A DNA stretch of 64,000 nt, taken from assembly GCA_945897515.1 (NCBI GenBank), contig CAMDFO010000019.1:1-64000 (forward strand), written 5' to 3'. Numbering within the stretch: the stretch's first letter is position 1; every line of letters begins with the position of its first letter. The notes under the pieces were generated by a model. That model searched no databases and was not told where the DNA came from. It saw only the letters and a list, made by a program, of their open reading frames with translations. Positions 26,314 through 34,562 of this stretch are shown here, piece by piece. The DNA comes from Rhodoplanes serenus. Its GTDB lineage: Bacteria > Pseudomonadota > Alphaproteobacteria > Rhizobiales > Xanthobacteraceae. The translations under genes and the position numbers were made by a program.

Positions 26314-27441
26314 TCAAACCTTAGCAGCGAATTCCGCGCGAATCTTCTCGGTATGCTCGCCCAGCGCCGGTACCGGACCATAGCTGCGTGGCTTGCCGGT
26401 GCGCTGCGCCGCCGGCGCGGGATAGAACACCGGCCCGGTCGGGGTATCGACGTTGATGCGGCGCAGATGCGGATGGCGCGCGAGATCCGCCGGCTCGCTG
26501 ACGCGCGCGAACGCTATGTCGGCCGAGGCGAGGCGCGCGATCAACGCATCGGCGTTGAGCGAGCCGAACACAGCGGCGACCTTGCCATCGGTCTGCGCGC
26601 GGCGCTTCATCCTCTCGACATTGGTGGCAAAGTCCGGATCGGTGGCAAGCTTCGCGTCGCCCAGCACATGCTCCGCCAGCGCGCGCCATTCGCGATCGTT
26701 CTGGATTGAAATCAAAACGCCCGCGCCGTCGCGCGACTGGAACACGCCGTAGGGCGAAATCGAGGTGTGCGCCAGCCCGACGCGCTTCGGCGGCATGCCG
26801 CCCTCGTGCTGCAGCAGTGGCACCGTCATCCAATCCGCAATGGCGTCGAACATCGACACTGAGATTGCAGCGCCCTCACCGGTCCGGCCCCGCGCAATTA
26901 ACGCCTCCAGGATCGCCTCATAGGCGTTCATGCCCGACGCGATGTCACACACCGACACGCCGACGCGCGCCGGCGCTTCGGGTCCGCCGGTAACCGAGGC
27001 AAGACCGGCCTCGGCTTGGATCAGGAGGTCATAGGCCTTGCGCTGCGCATACGGGCCTTCCTCGCCGTAGCCCGACACCGAGCACACAATCAGTCTCGGA
27101 TAATCGCGGCGCAGACGCTCGATGGCGAAGCCGAGCTTTTTCACCGCGCCCGGCTTGAGGTTCTGCACGAACACGTCGGCCCGGGCGAGCATCGCTTCGA
27201 GCAACGCCTTGTCCTCGTACTTTGCGAGGTCCAGCACCAGCGATTCCTTCCCGCGGTTGAGCCAGACGAAATAGCTGCTCTCGCCATGCACCACGTCGTC
27301 ATAGCCGCGTGCGAAGTCACCTTCCGGCCGCTCGATCTTGATGACGCGCGCGCCCGCATCGGCCAGCCGGCAGGTGCACATCGGCGCGGCGACGGCTTGT
27401 TCGAGCGAGACGACAAGGAGGCCGGAGAGGGGAAGGGTCAT
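26314..27441 (-). CDS. CaiB/BaiF (class III) CoA-transferase
   Basis: 375 aa from ATG 27441 (MTLPLSGLLVVSLEQAVAAP). ADAGARVIKIERPEGDFARG, FVWLNRGKESLVLDL and SVSGYGEEGPYAQRKAYDLL are family signatures; the catalytic Asp lies in VGVSVCDIASGMNAYEAI. It moves CoA between carboxylic acids, here probably to activate the substrate of the neighbouring acyl-CoA dehydrogenase, hydratase and SDR. The GIY-YIG/repeat unit separates it from those genes. Confidence 0.9.
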   Translation of the reverse strand: MTLPLSGLLVVSLEQAVAAPMCTCRLADAGARVIKIERPEGDFARGYDDVVHGESSYFVWLNRGKESLVLDLAKYEDKALLEAMLARADVFVQNLKPGAVKKLGFAIERLRRDYPRLIVCSVSGYGEEGPYAQRKAYDLLIQAEAGLASVTGGPEAPARVGVSVCDIASGMNAYEAILEALIARGRTGEGAAISVSMFDAIADWMTVPLLQHEGGMPPKRVGLAHTSISPYGVFQSRDGAGVLISIQNDREWRALAEHVLGDAKLATDPDFATNVERMKRRAQTDGKVAAVFGSLNADALIARLASADIAFARVSEPADLARHPHLRRINVDTPTGPVFYPAPAAQRTGKPRSYGPVPALGEHTEKIRAEFAAKV

Positions 27442-27474
27442 GCTATTCGCACACTCGCGGCCACCCAAACCGCC

Positions 27475-27850
27475 GTCATCGCCGGGCTTGTCCCGGCGAT
27501 CCCGAATGATGGGTTACGAAATCTCGTCATACAGATCGCGCCACGTATCGTTCTGCTTTGCGATGAGCCTCGTCTTATAGACGCGCGGCCAGTGCTTGAT
27601 GTTTTTCTCACGTTGGATCGCCTGATACGCCGTATCGTAAACTTCGAAATACACGAGCTGGTCAACTCCGTATCGTTTCGTAAAGCCCGGCACCAGCCCG
27701 TTCTTGTGTTCATAGACGCGGCGAACAAGATCGTTTGTCACGCCTACGTAGATCGCTCCACCCGGCCTGCTCGCGAGAATGTAGACATAGAACTGGCGCA
27801 CCGGCGGAGCTTCGCGAATCGGGATGGCCGGGACAAGCCCGGCCATGACG
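27475..27850. mobile_element. paired palindromic repeat (family 1) carrying a GIY-YIG nuclease gene
   Basis: Left arm GTCATCGCCGGGCTTGTCCC with GGCGATCC at 27475-27503, right arm GGATGGCCGGGACAAGCCCG with GCCATGAC at about 27821-27849. In all other copies the arms are 20-60 bp apart (the nested copy apart); here the spacer is about 315 bp and is filled by one gene whose ATG lies inside the right arm. The whole looks like a compact mobile or formerly mobile unit placed between the CoA-transferase and acyl-CoA dehydrogenase genes. Mobility is inferred, not shown. Confidence 0.55.
27514..27846 (-). CDS. small GIY-YIG nuclease
   Basis: 110 aa. The GIY-YIG core reads FYVYILASRPGGAIYVGVTN, then DLVRRVYEHKNGL with the catalytic Arg, and YQAIQREKNIKHWPR with the metal-binding Glu, as in the YhbQ/UPF0213-like subgroup. 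The first ten residues (MAGLVPAIPI) are encoded by the repeat arm; a GTG at 27801 (MRQFYVYILA) may be the original start. Such small proteins are abundant in Hyphomicrobiales and their role is not established. Its position inside a palindromic doublet suggests it acts on that repeat. Confidence 0.87.
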   Translation of the reverse strand: MAGLVPAIPIREAPPVRQFYVYILASRPGGAIYVGVTNDLVRRVYEHKNGLVPGFTKRYGVDQLVYFEVYDTAYQAIQREKNIKHWPRVYKTRLIAKQNDTWRDLYDEIS

Positions 27851-27894
27851 GCGGTGGTTGTGACAACGGCGGATATCGACGCAGTGGGCGAGGC

Positions 27895-29055
27895 TCAATA
27901 CGACCTCGGCAGGCCGAGCACGTGCTCCGCGAGATACGACAGCACCATGTTGGTCGAAATCGGGGCCACCGTGTAAAGTCGCGTCTCGCGGAATTTGCGC
28001 TCGATGTCGAACTCCTCGGCGAAGCCGAAGCCGCCGTGGGTCTGCACGCACATGTCGGCGGCGGCCCAGGACGCTTCGGCGGCGAGCTGCTTGGCCATGT
28101 TGGCCTCTTCGCCGCAATCTTCGCCGGCCTCGTAGCGCCGCGCCGCCTCGTGCACCATCAGCTCGGCGGCGCGCATCTGCATGTGCGCACGCGCGATCGG
28201 AAACTGCACGCCCTGGTTCTGGCCGATCGGCCGGCCGAACAGCACGCGCTCTTTGGCATAGGCGGTCGCCTTTTCGATGAACCACTTGGCGTCGCCGATA
28301 CATTCGGAGCCGATCAGAATGCGTTCGGCGTTCATGCCCGACAGTATGTAGCGGAAGCCCTTGCCCTCCTCGCCGACGAGATTCTCCGCCGGCACCCGCA
28401 TGTTGTCGAAGAACACCTCGGTGGTCGCATGGTTCATCATGGTGCGGATCGGCCGGATGGTCAGACCCTTGTCCTTCACCGTTCGCATGTCCACGAGGAA
28501 CACCGACAATCCATCGGTGCGCTTGGCGACCTGCTCGCGCGGCGTGGTGCGGGCAAGCAGCAGCATCAGATCGGAATACTCGGCGCGCGAGGTCCATATC
28601 TTCTGGCCGTTGACGACATAAGCGTTGTTGCCGTCGCGCACCGCGGTGGTGCGCAAGCTCAGCGTGTCGGTGCCCGAGGTCGGCTCGGTGACGCCGAACG
28701 CCTGCAAGCGCAGTTCGCCGCTGGCGATTCCGTGGAGATATTTCTGCTTCTGCTCGACGCTGCCGTGACGGAGCACGGTGCCCATGGTGTACATCTGGGC
28801 GTGACAGGCCGCGCCGTTGCAGCCCGAGGCGTGGATTTCCTCCATGATCGCGGCCGCCGCCATCATGGTGAGTCCGCTGCCGCCATACTCCTCGGGAATC
28901 AGGGCGGCGAGAAAGCCGGCCTGGGTCAGAGCCGCGACGAATGCGGCCGGATATTCGCGCTCGCGGTCGAGCTTGCGCCAATACTCGCCGGGAAATTTGG
29001 CGCAGAGGTCACGCACCGCCTCGCGGATCGGCGCAAGATCGATGGCCTCGCTCAT
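27895..29055 (-). CDS. acyl-CoA dehydrogenase
   Basis: 386 aa FAD flavoprotein. FGVTEPTSGTDTLSLRTTAV and VVNGQKIWTSRAEYSDLMLL bind FAD and substrate; the C-terminal helices read VQTHGGFGFAEEFDIERKFR. After GGFGFAEEFDIER comes LYTVAPISTNMVLSY; the usual ACDH general-base Glu region (here near THGGFGFAEE) is present but I cannot assign it without alignment. It oxidises an acyl-CoA to the enoyl-CoA. ATG 29055 overlaps the stop of the MaoC gene by 4 bp, so the two are coupled. Confidence 0.91.
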   Translation of the reverse strand: MSEAIDLAPIREAVRDLCAKFPGEYWRKLDREREYPAAFVAALTQAGFLAALIPEEYGGSGLTMMAAAAIMEEIHASGCNGAACHAQMYTMGTVLRHGSVEQKQKYLHGIASGELRLQAFGVTEPTSGTDTLSLRTTAVRDGNNAYVVNGQKIWTSRAEYSDLMLLLARTTPREQVAKRTDGLSVFLVDMRTVKDKGLTIRPIRTMMNHATTEVFFDNMRVPAENLVGEEGKGFRYILSGMNAERILIGSECIGDAKWFIEKATAYAKERVLFGRPIGQNQGVQFPIARAHMQMRAAELMVHEAARRYEAGEDCGEEANMAKQLAAEASWAAADMCVQTHGGFGFAEEFDIERKFRETRLYTVAPISTNMVLSYLAEHVLGLPRSY

Positions 29056-29912
29056 GGCTTGATCTCGGCGCGGCCGTTGGTCATGGCCACGATGTTGCGC
29101 TCCGGCACCAGCGCGCGGAAGCTGATGACGTTGCCATCGCGCCAGAATTCGGTGCGGATGGTCTCGCCCGGGAACACCGGCGCGGAGAACCGCCCAGCAA
29201 ACGAGACGACACGCGTTGGATCGTAGTCGCAGACCGTCTTGAGCAGCGCGTGGCCGACCACGCCGAAGGTGCCAAGCCCATGCAGGATCGGCCTGGGATA
29301 GCCCGCGGCCTTGGCGATCTCGGGATCGATGTGCAGCGGATTGCGGTCGGCGCTCAGGCGATAGATCATCGCCTGTTCCGGGCGCGTGCCGAGATCGCAA
29401 GTCAGGTCCGGTGCACGTTCGGGCAGCTTATGCACTGGCGGGCTCTCGCGCGGTGGGCCGCCAAAGCCCCCGTCGGCGCGGCAGAACGTGGTCTGCGTCA
29501 CGGTCGCGAGCAGTTCGCCACTCGCCTTGTCGGTCACTTTGCGCTCCGTGTAGACGAGCGCGCCCTTGCCCTGCCCCTTGTCGATCGCCTCGACGATGCG
29601 GGTCTTGCCGAGCACGGTGCCTTTCGCCTTGAGCGGCGCGTGCAGCACGAACCCCTGCTCGCCGTTGACGATCTTCACCCAGTCGATGCCGGTGTCCAGA
29701 TCGCGCACCCAGAAGCCCGGATAGCCGAGCACGCAGCAGAAACTCGGCAACGGTTTCAGGTTCTTCTCATAGACGAAGTCGAGCTGCTTCACGTCGAGCG
29801 GGTCGTGGCCGAGCCCGACGCCGAGCGCGTAGAGCATCGTGTCCTTGTCGGTATACGTGTGCTCGACGTCCGGGATTTTCAGCGCGAGCAGCTTTTCGTA
29901 GTTGATCGGCAT
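29052..29912 (-). CDS. MaoC-type (R)-specific enoyl-CoA hydratase 2
   Basis: 286 aa, a double hot-dog protein like the hydratase part of peroxisomal MFE-2. The hydratase 2 motif YRLSADRNPLHIDPEIAKAA then GYPRPILHGLGTFG holds the catalytic Asp and His. The N-terminal half (YTDKDTMLYALGVGLGHDPL) matches the non-catalytic hot-dog. It hydrates trans-2-enoyl-CoA to the (R)-3-hydroxyacyl-CoA. The SDR gene upstream is the matching MFE-2-like dehydrogenase. Start at ATG 29912 (MPINYEKLLALKIPDVE). Confidence 0.91.
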   Translation of the reverse strand: MPINYEKLLALKIPDVEHTYTDKDTMLYALGVGLGHDPLDVKQLDFVYEKNLKPLPSFCCVLGYPGFWVRDLDTGIDWVKIVNGEQGFVLHAPLKAKGTVLGKTRIVEAIDKGQGKGALVYTERKVTDKASGELLATVTQTTFCRADGGFGGPPRESPPVHKLPERAPDLTCDLGTRPEQAMIYRLSADRNPLHIDPEIAKAAGYPRPILHGLGTFGVVGHALLKTVCDYDPTRVVSFAGRFSAPVFPGETIRTEFWRDGNVISFRALVPERNIVAMTNGRAEIKP

Positions 29913-29931
29913 CGGTCGCCACACTCTCCGC

Positions 29932-30008
29932 TGTCATCGCCCGCGAAGGCGGGCGATCCAGGCTTTTTGCAAGGAGCACTGGATGCCCCGCCTTCGCGGG
30001 GCATGACA
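29932..30008. repeat. paired palindromic repeat (family 1)
   Basis: Left arm TGTCATCGCCCGCGAAGGCG with GATCCA, right arm TGGATGCCCCGCCTTCGCGG ending CATGACA. Lies between the MaoC and SDR genes, within the minus-strand run. Confidence 0.8.
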
Positions 30009-30030
30009 AGCCCCAAAGATAGACCTGGAA

Positions 30031-30945
30031 TCAAATCGGGTCCCAGGCAAACACGTCGCCGGAGCGGTCGAGAGGCGTGAACGACGGGCCGAACGCGCCC
30101 TTGAGCTGCGCGTCGAGCTTCTCCGGCGTCCAGCCGTCAGAGCGGTGCATCGATCGGATCGGGCGGGTCTGGTTGAACAGGAATATCTCATTGTTGCGCA
30201 CCGAGAAGATCTGCCCGGAGATGCCGGCGGCGTTGTCCGATCCGAGATAAACCACCAGCGGTGCGATCTTCTCCGGGGTCATCTGCTGCAACCGCTCGAC
30301 ACGCTCCTTCTCGGCGTCGGTCTCGGTTGGAATCGATGAGATCATCCGGCCCCAGGCGAACGGCGCAATCGCGTTGGAGCGAATGTTGAACCGCTGCATG
30401 TCAAGCGCGATGCCGCGCGACAGCCCGACGATGCCCATCTTCGCCGCCATGTAGTTGGCCTGACCGAAATTGCCGATCAGCCCCGACGTCGAGGTCATGT
30501 GGATCATCGATCCGGAATTCTGCTCGCGGAAGTGCGTCGCGCAGGCACGGCTCATGCTGAACGAGCCGTGCAGGTGCACGCTGATCACATCCGACCAGTC
30601 CGACCAGCTCATGCGATGGAAAATCTTGTCGCGCAGAATGCCGGCGTTGTTGACCAGGATGTCGATGCGGCCGAAGGCTTCGAGCGCGGTAGCGACGATC
30701 TTGTCGGCGTTCTGCGGCTCGCCGATCGAGAGCGTGGACGCGATGGCCTGGCCGCCGGCACCCTTGATCTCGTCGACCACCTGCTGCGCCGGGCCGGTGT
30801 CGCCGCCCGAGCCGTCGAGCGCCGCGCCAACGTCGTTGACCAGGACCTTGGCGCCCTCCTGGGCGAGCAGCATGGCAATGGCGCGGCCGATGCCGCGGCC
30901 CGCGCCGGTGACGATGGCGACTTTGTTTTCGACGATACCGGGCAC
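30031..30945 (-). CDS. SDR, MFE-2-type 3-hydroxyacyl-CoA dehydrogenase
   Basis: 304 aa from GTG 30945, which has GGAGAG 5 bp upstream. NKVAIVTGAGRGIGRAIAML and KVLVNDVGAALDGSGGDTGP are typical of the (3R)-hydroxyacyl-CoA dehydrogenase domain of multifunctional enzyme 2; NNAGILRDKIFHRM and GNFGQANYMAAKMGIVGLS carry the Asn, Tyr and Lys. It oxidises (R)-3-hydroxyacyl-CoA with NAD. With the MaoC protein it forms a split MFE-2. The long C-terminal tail (after residue about 255) ends FTPLDRSGDVFAWDPI. Confidence 0.88.
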   Translation of the reverse strand: MPGIVENKVAIVTGAGRGIGRAIAMLLAQEGAKVLVNDVGAALDGSGGDTGPAQQVVDEIKGAGGQAIASTLSIGEPQNADKIVATALEAFGRIDILVNNAGILRDKIFHRMSWSDWSDVISVHLHGSFSMSRACATHFREQNSGSMIHMTSTSGLIGNFGQANYMAAKMGIVGLSRGIALDMQRFNIRSNAIAPFAWGRMISSIPTETDAEKERVERLQQMTPEKIAPLVVYLGSDNAAGISGQIFSVRNNEIFLFNQTRPIRSMHRSDGWTPEKLDAQLKGAFGPSFTPLDRSGDVFAWDPI

Positions 30946-30957
30946 AATTCTCTCCAC

Positions 30958-31040
30958 GTCATGCCCGGGCGTGTCCCGGGCATCCACGACTTGGCTGCAC
31001 ATTAAAGACGTGGATGGCCGGGACAAGCCCGGCCATGACG
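30958..31040. repeat. paired palindromic repeat (family 1)
   Basis: Left arm GTCATGCCCGGGCGTGTCCC with GGGCATCCA, right arm TGGATGGCCGGGACAAGCCC ending CCATGACG. Between the first MetE-like gene and the SDR gene. Confidence 0.8.
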
Positions 31041-31062
31041 GGGTTAGAGCAGCGCCCTGCCG

Positions 31063-32169
31063 CTAGCGCCCCCACACCTCGTCCGCGACCTCCACGATCA
31101 GCCGAAGCTTGGCCCATTGCTCGTCCTCGGTCAGGGTGTTGCCCTCCTCGGTCGAGGCGAAGCCGCATTGGCCGGACAGGCACAGGTTCTCGATGTCGGT
31201 GTATTTCGCCGCTTCGTCGATCCGGCGCTTCAGCTCGTCCTTGCTCTCAAGCTTGCCGGTTTTCGTGGTCACGAGGCCGAGCACGACCTGCTTGCCCTTC
31301 GGCAGCAGCCGTAACGGCTCGAACCCTCCGGCTCGCTCGGAGTCGTACTCCATGAAATAGCCGTGCACGTTGATCCGGTTGAACAGAACCTCGGCCTCCG
31401 CCTCGTAGCCACCGGAACCCATGAATGTGGATTTGTAGTTGCCGCGGCACAGATGCATGGTGATCGTCATGTCGGAGGGAATGTCCGACATCGCGGCGTT
31501 GATCAGGTCGCCGTACAGCGGACCGAGCTTTTCCGGGTCGTCGCCGCGTGCCGTCATCTGGTCGCGATACTTCGGGTCGCACAGCATGGCGATGAACACC
31601 TCGTCGAGCTGCAGGTAGCGGCACCCGGCTTCGGCGAAGCCGCGCACCGCGTTCTTGTACGCCTGGCCGAGATCGCCCCAGAATTTGTCCATCGTGGGAT
31701 ACGCCGATTTGTCGATCGGCGTCATCGCCGGCCGGCCGTAGATCGCGGACGGCGCCGGAATGGTGATCTTTGGCGTGCGCGTGGTGTGCGCCGCGACGAA
31801 CTTGAAATGATCGACCATCGGATGCGGCCCGGCCATGCCGAGCTCGCCCGTGACCTTGACGCCCTCATTGCGCGTCGTCACCGCCGCGAACGCGATGCCC
31901 TCGTCCATCACATGCTTTTCGGCGCCGTCGAGGCCCCAGAGAAAATCGAGATGCCACCACGAACGTCGGAACTCGCCGTCGGTAATCGCCTGAAGCCCGA
32001 CCTCTTCCTGTTTCTTGATGACGCGTTCGATCTCGCGGTCTTCGATTTCCTGGAGTTGTTCCACCGCGATCTCGCCACGGGCGCGCTTCCGCCGCGCCTC
32101 ATGCAGCACCGCGGGACGCAGCAGGCTGCCGACGTGATCGGCGCGGAATGGCGGCTTGGTTCGTTTCAT
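31063..32169 (-). CDS. MetE C-terminal-domain-like methyl/alkyltransferase, paralogue 1
   Basis: 368 aa, corresponding only to the C-terminal catalytic barrel of cobalamin-independent methionine synthase (about 750 aa). The expected zinc ligands are in TMHLCRGNYKSTF (His and Cys), FMEYDSERAGGFEPLR (Glu) and LSGQCGFASTEEGN (Cys). It opens MKRTKPPFRADHVGSLLRPA. The family covers short archaeal-type MetE and epoxyalkane:coenzyme M transferase; without the N-terminal domain the true methyl or alkyl donor is unknown. Active-site strand: YLQLDEVFIAMLCD. Its ATG overlaps the stop of paralogue 2 by 4 bp. Confidence 0.9.
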   Translation of the reverse strand: MKRTKPPFRADHVGSLLRPAVLHEARRKRARGEIAVEQLQEIEDREIERVIKKQEEVGLQAITDGEFRRSWWHLDFLWGLDGAEKHVMDEGIAFAAVTTRNEGVKVTGELGMAGPHPMVDHFKFVAAHTTRTPKITIPAPSAIYGRPAMTPIDKSAYPTMDKFWGDLGQAYKNAVRGFAEAGCRYLQLDEVFIAMLCDPKYRDQMTARGDDPEKLGPLYGDLINAAMSDIPSDMTITMHLCRGNYKSTFMGSGGYEAEAEVLFNRINVHGYFMEYDSERAGGFEPLRLLPKGKQVVLGLVTTKTGKLESKDELKRRIDEAAKYTDIENLCLSGQCGFASTEEGNTLTEDEQWAKLRLIVEVADEVWGR

Positions 32170-33269
32170 CCCCACACCTCTTCGGCGATCTCCACCACCA
32201 TGCGCAGCTTCGCCCATTGTTCGTCTTCCGCCAGGATATTGCCCTCCTCGCTGGAGGCGAAGCCGCATTGCGGCGATAGGCAAATCTGATCGAGCGGCAC
32301 GAACTTCGCCGCCTGATCGATGCGGCGCTTGATGTCGTCCTTGGATTCCAGCGTGCCGCTTTTGCTGGTGACGAGGCCGAGCACCACCGTCTTGCCCTTC
32401 GGCACAAACCGCAGCGGCTCGAATCCGCCGGCGCGCTCGGTGTCGTACTCCATGAAGTAGCCGTGCACATTGATGGTGTTGAACAACAGTTCCGCAACAG
32501 GCTCGTAGCCGCCCGACGCGATGAAGGTCGAGCGGAAGTTGCCGCGGCACAGGTGCATGGTGATCGTCATGTCATCCGGAATGTCCGACATCGCGGCATT
32601 GATCATCGACGCATAGACGGCGGGCAGCGTGTCGGGGTCCTCGCCACGGTCGATCACGATCTGGCGCTGATTCGGGTCGCACAGATAGGTGAAGTTGACC
32701 TCGTCGAGTTGCAGATAGCGGCAGCCGGCGTCGGCGAAGCCGCGCACCGCCTTGCGGTAGAGCTGACCGAGATCGCGGTAGAACTCATCCATGTCCGGAT
32801 AGATCGCTTCCGGCACGCCCTCGCGGCCGTGGCGGAAATGCACCGCCGACGGCGACGGAATGGTCATCTTCGGCGTCCGCCCGGTGTGCGCCTGCACGAA
32901 CTTGAAGTGGTCGATCATCGGATGGCCGTCGAAGGATCCAAGCTTTCCGTTCACGCGGATCAGCACCTGAGGCGACTGAACACCCTGGAACTTGAACTTG
33001 CGCTCTCCGGCGTAGGATTCGATGCCGGGAAGACGCTCCAGGAAATCGATCTGCCAAGAGCGGCGGCGGAATTCGCCGTCGGTGATGGATTGCAGACCGG
33101 CCGCTTCCTGCTTCCTGATGAGACTTTCGATCTCGCGGTCTTCGATCTGTTTCAACGCCCCGGCGGTGATCTCACCGCTGGCGCGCCTGGCGCGCGCTTC
33201 CTTCAACGCGGCGGGGCGCAGCAGGCTGCCGACGTGGTCGGCGCGGAAGGGGGGCGTGGTACGGCGCAT
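32166..33269 (-). CDS. MetE C-terminal-domain-like methyl/alkyltransferase, paralogue 2
   Basis: 367 aa from ATG 33269 (MRRTTPPFRADHVGSLLRPA). Zinc ligands in TMHLCRGNFRSTF, YFMEYDTERAGGFEPL and LSPQCGFASSEEGN. The strand YLQLDEVNFTYLCD places it in the same LDEV subtype as paralogues 1 and 3. It is 5 bp from the stop of paralogue 3 and overlaps the start of paralogue 1, so these three form one tight operon. The frame allows a start at 33287, but that would overlap paralogue 3. Confidence 0.9.
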   Translation of the reverse strand: MRRTTPPFRADHVGSLLRPAALKEARARRASGEITAGALKQIEDREIESLIRKQEAAGLQSITDGEFRRRSWQIDFLERLPGIESYAGERKFKFQGVQSPQVLIRVNGKLGSFDGHPMIDHFKFVQAHTGRTPKMTIPSPSAVHFRHGREGVPEAIYPDMDEFYRDLGQLYRKAVRGFADAGCRYLQLDEVNFTYLCDPNQRQIVIDRGEDPDTLPAVYASMINAAMSDIPDDMTITMHLCRGNFRSTFIASGGYEPVAELLFNTINVHGYFMEYDTERAGGFEPLRFVPKGKTVVLGLVTSKSGTLESKDDIKRRIDQAAKFVPLDQICLSPQCGFASSEEGNILAEDEQWAKLRMVVEIAEEVWG

Positions 33270-33274
33270 CGCGC

Positions 33275-34381
33275 TCACCGCCCCCACACTTCCTCAGCCA
33301 CCTCGACGATCCGCCGAAGTTTCGCCCATTGCTGTTCCTCGGCGAGAATGTTGCCCTCCTCCGTGGAAGCGAAGCCGCATTGCGGCGACAGGCAGAGCTG
33401 GTCAAGGTCGATAAATTTCGCGGCCTCGTCGATGCGCCGCTTGAGCTCGTCCTTGGTTTCCAGCGTGCCGGATTTCGACGTGACGAGACCCAGCACCACC
33501 AGCTTGTCCTTCGGCACGAACCGCAGCGGTTCGAAGCCGCCGGCGCGGTCGCTGTCGTATTCCATGAAGTAAGTTTTGATCCTGATCTCGTTGAACAGAG
33601 TTTCCGCCACCGGCTCGTAACCGCCCGACGCCACAAAGGTCGACTGGAAATTGCCGCGGCACAGATGCATCGCGGTCATCATGTCGGCCGGCGCGTCGGC
33701 GATCGCCGCGTTGATCATCTCGGCATAGACGTGCGGCAACTGCTCGACATCGTCGCCGCGCTGGCGCACCTGCTCGCGCAGCGTCGGATCGCAGAGATAG
33801 GTAAAGTTCACCTCATCGAGCTGGATGTAGCGGCAGCCGGCATCGGCGAACGCTTTGACCGCGTGACGATAGGTCTTTCCGAGATCGCGGTAGAAATCGT
33901 TCATGTCCGGATAGATCGCTTCCGGCACCGCCGAACGGCCATACCGGAAATGCAGCGACGACGGCGACGGGATCGTCATCTTCGGCGTCTGTCGGGTGTG
34001 CTCTTTCACGAAACGGAAGTGATCCAGCATCGGATGGCCGCTGAACGTGCCGAGCTTACCGGTCACGCGCAGCATCATCGGCCGCGGCTGCGGCCCCTGG
34101 AACTTGATCTTGCGCTCGCCGAGATAGGCCTCAACGCCGTCGAGCTTGCCGAGGAAGTCGTAGTTCCAGAATGCGCGGCGATATTCGCCGTCGGTGATGG
34201 ACTTGAGGCCGACCTCCTCCTGCTTCTTGATGATGGCGTCGATCTCACGATCCTCGACCGCCTTCAACTGCTCGGCCGTAATCTCGCCGCGCTCGCGCCC
34301 GGCGCGCGCATCCTTCAGCGCGGCGGAGCGCAAAAAGCTGCCGACGTGATCGGCGCGGAACGGAGGCTTGGTGCGTTGCAT
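33275..34381 (-). CDS. MetE C-terminal-domain-like methyl/alkyltransferase, paralogue 3
   Basis: 368 aa. Zinc ligands in AMHLCRGNFQSTF, YFMEYDSDRAGGFEPL and LSPQCGFASTEEGN; strand YIQLDEVNFTYLCD. Closest by eye to paralogue 2 (both share KMTIPSPS, LHFRYGR/VHFRHGR and PEAIYPDMN/DEFYRDLG). Start at ATG 34381 (MQRTKPPFRADHVGSFLRSA). A family 2 repeat of about 155 bp separates it from paralogue 4. Confidence 0.9.
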   Translation of the reverse strand: MQRTKPPFRADHVGSFLRSAALKDARAGRERGEITAEQLKAVEDREIDAIIKKQEEVGLKSITDGEYRRAFWNYDFLGKLDGVEAYLGERKIKFQGPQPRPMMLRVTGKLGTFSGHPMLDHFRFVKEHTRQTPKMTIPSPSSLHFRYGRSAVPEAIYPDMNDFYRDLGKTYRHAVKAFADAGCRYIQLDEVNFTYLCDPTLREQVRQRGDDVEQLPHVYAEMINAAIADAPADMMTAMHLCRGNFQSTFVASGGYEPVAETLFNEIRIKTYFMEYDSDRAGGFEPLRFVPKDKLVVLGLVTSKSGTLETKDELKRRIDEAAKFIDLDQLCLSPQCGFASTEEGNILAEEQQWAKLRRIVEVAEEVWGR

Positions 34382-34400
34382 CGTTGTTTGTTCTCTCATT

Positions 34401-34554
34401 TGTCCCGGACAAGGTGCAGCGCCATTAGCGCGTTTACGCGCGTCTCCGACGCACTATGGCGCTGCGCCGCCGATCCGGGACCCCGGTTTCTAGAAAGCTG
34501 GGTCCCGGGTCTGCAGCGCATCATCAAGCGATGCTGCGCTGCGCCCGGGACACG
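34401..34554. repeat. long GC-rich repeat (family 2)
   Basis: Begins TGTCCCGGACAAGGTGCAGC, carries CGCGTTTACGCGCGTCTCCG and the central CCGGGACCCCGGTTTC / AAAGCTGGGTCCCGGGTC pair, and ends TGCGCCCGGGACAC. Same framework as the copy at 7149-7311, with the inner stretches rearranged. Sits between paralogues 3 and 4. Confidence 0.77.
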
Positions 34555-34562
34555 AGAACGTG

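Noticed and set aside
27016-29226. A 736-codon open frame on the plus strand
   Set aside because: It is antisense to the CoA-transferase, GIY-YIG and acyl-CoA dehydrogenase genes, has no recognisable motif and a composition typical of GC-rich antisense frames.
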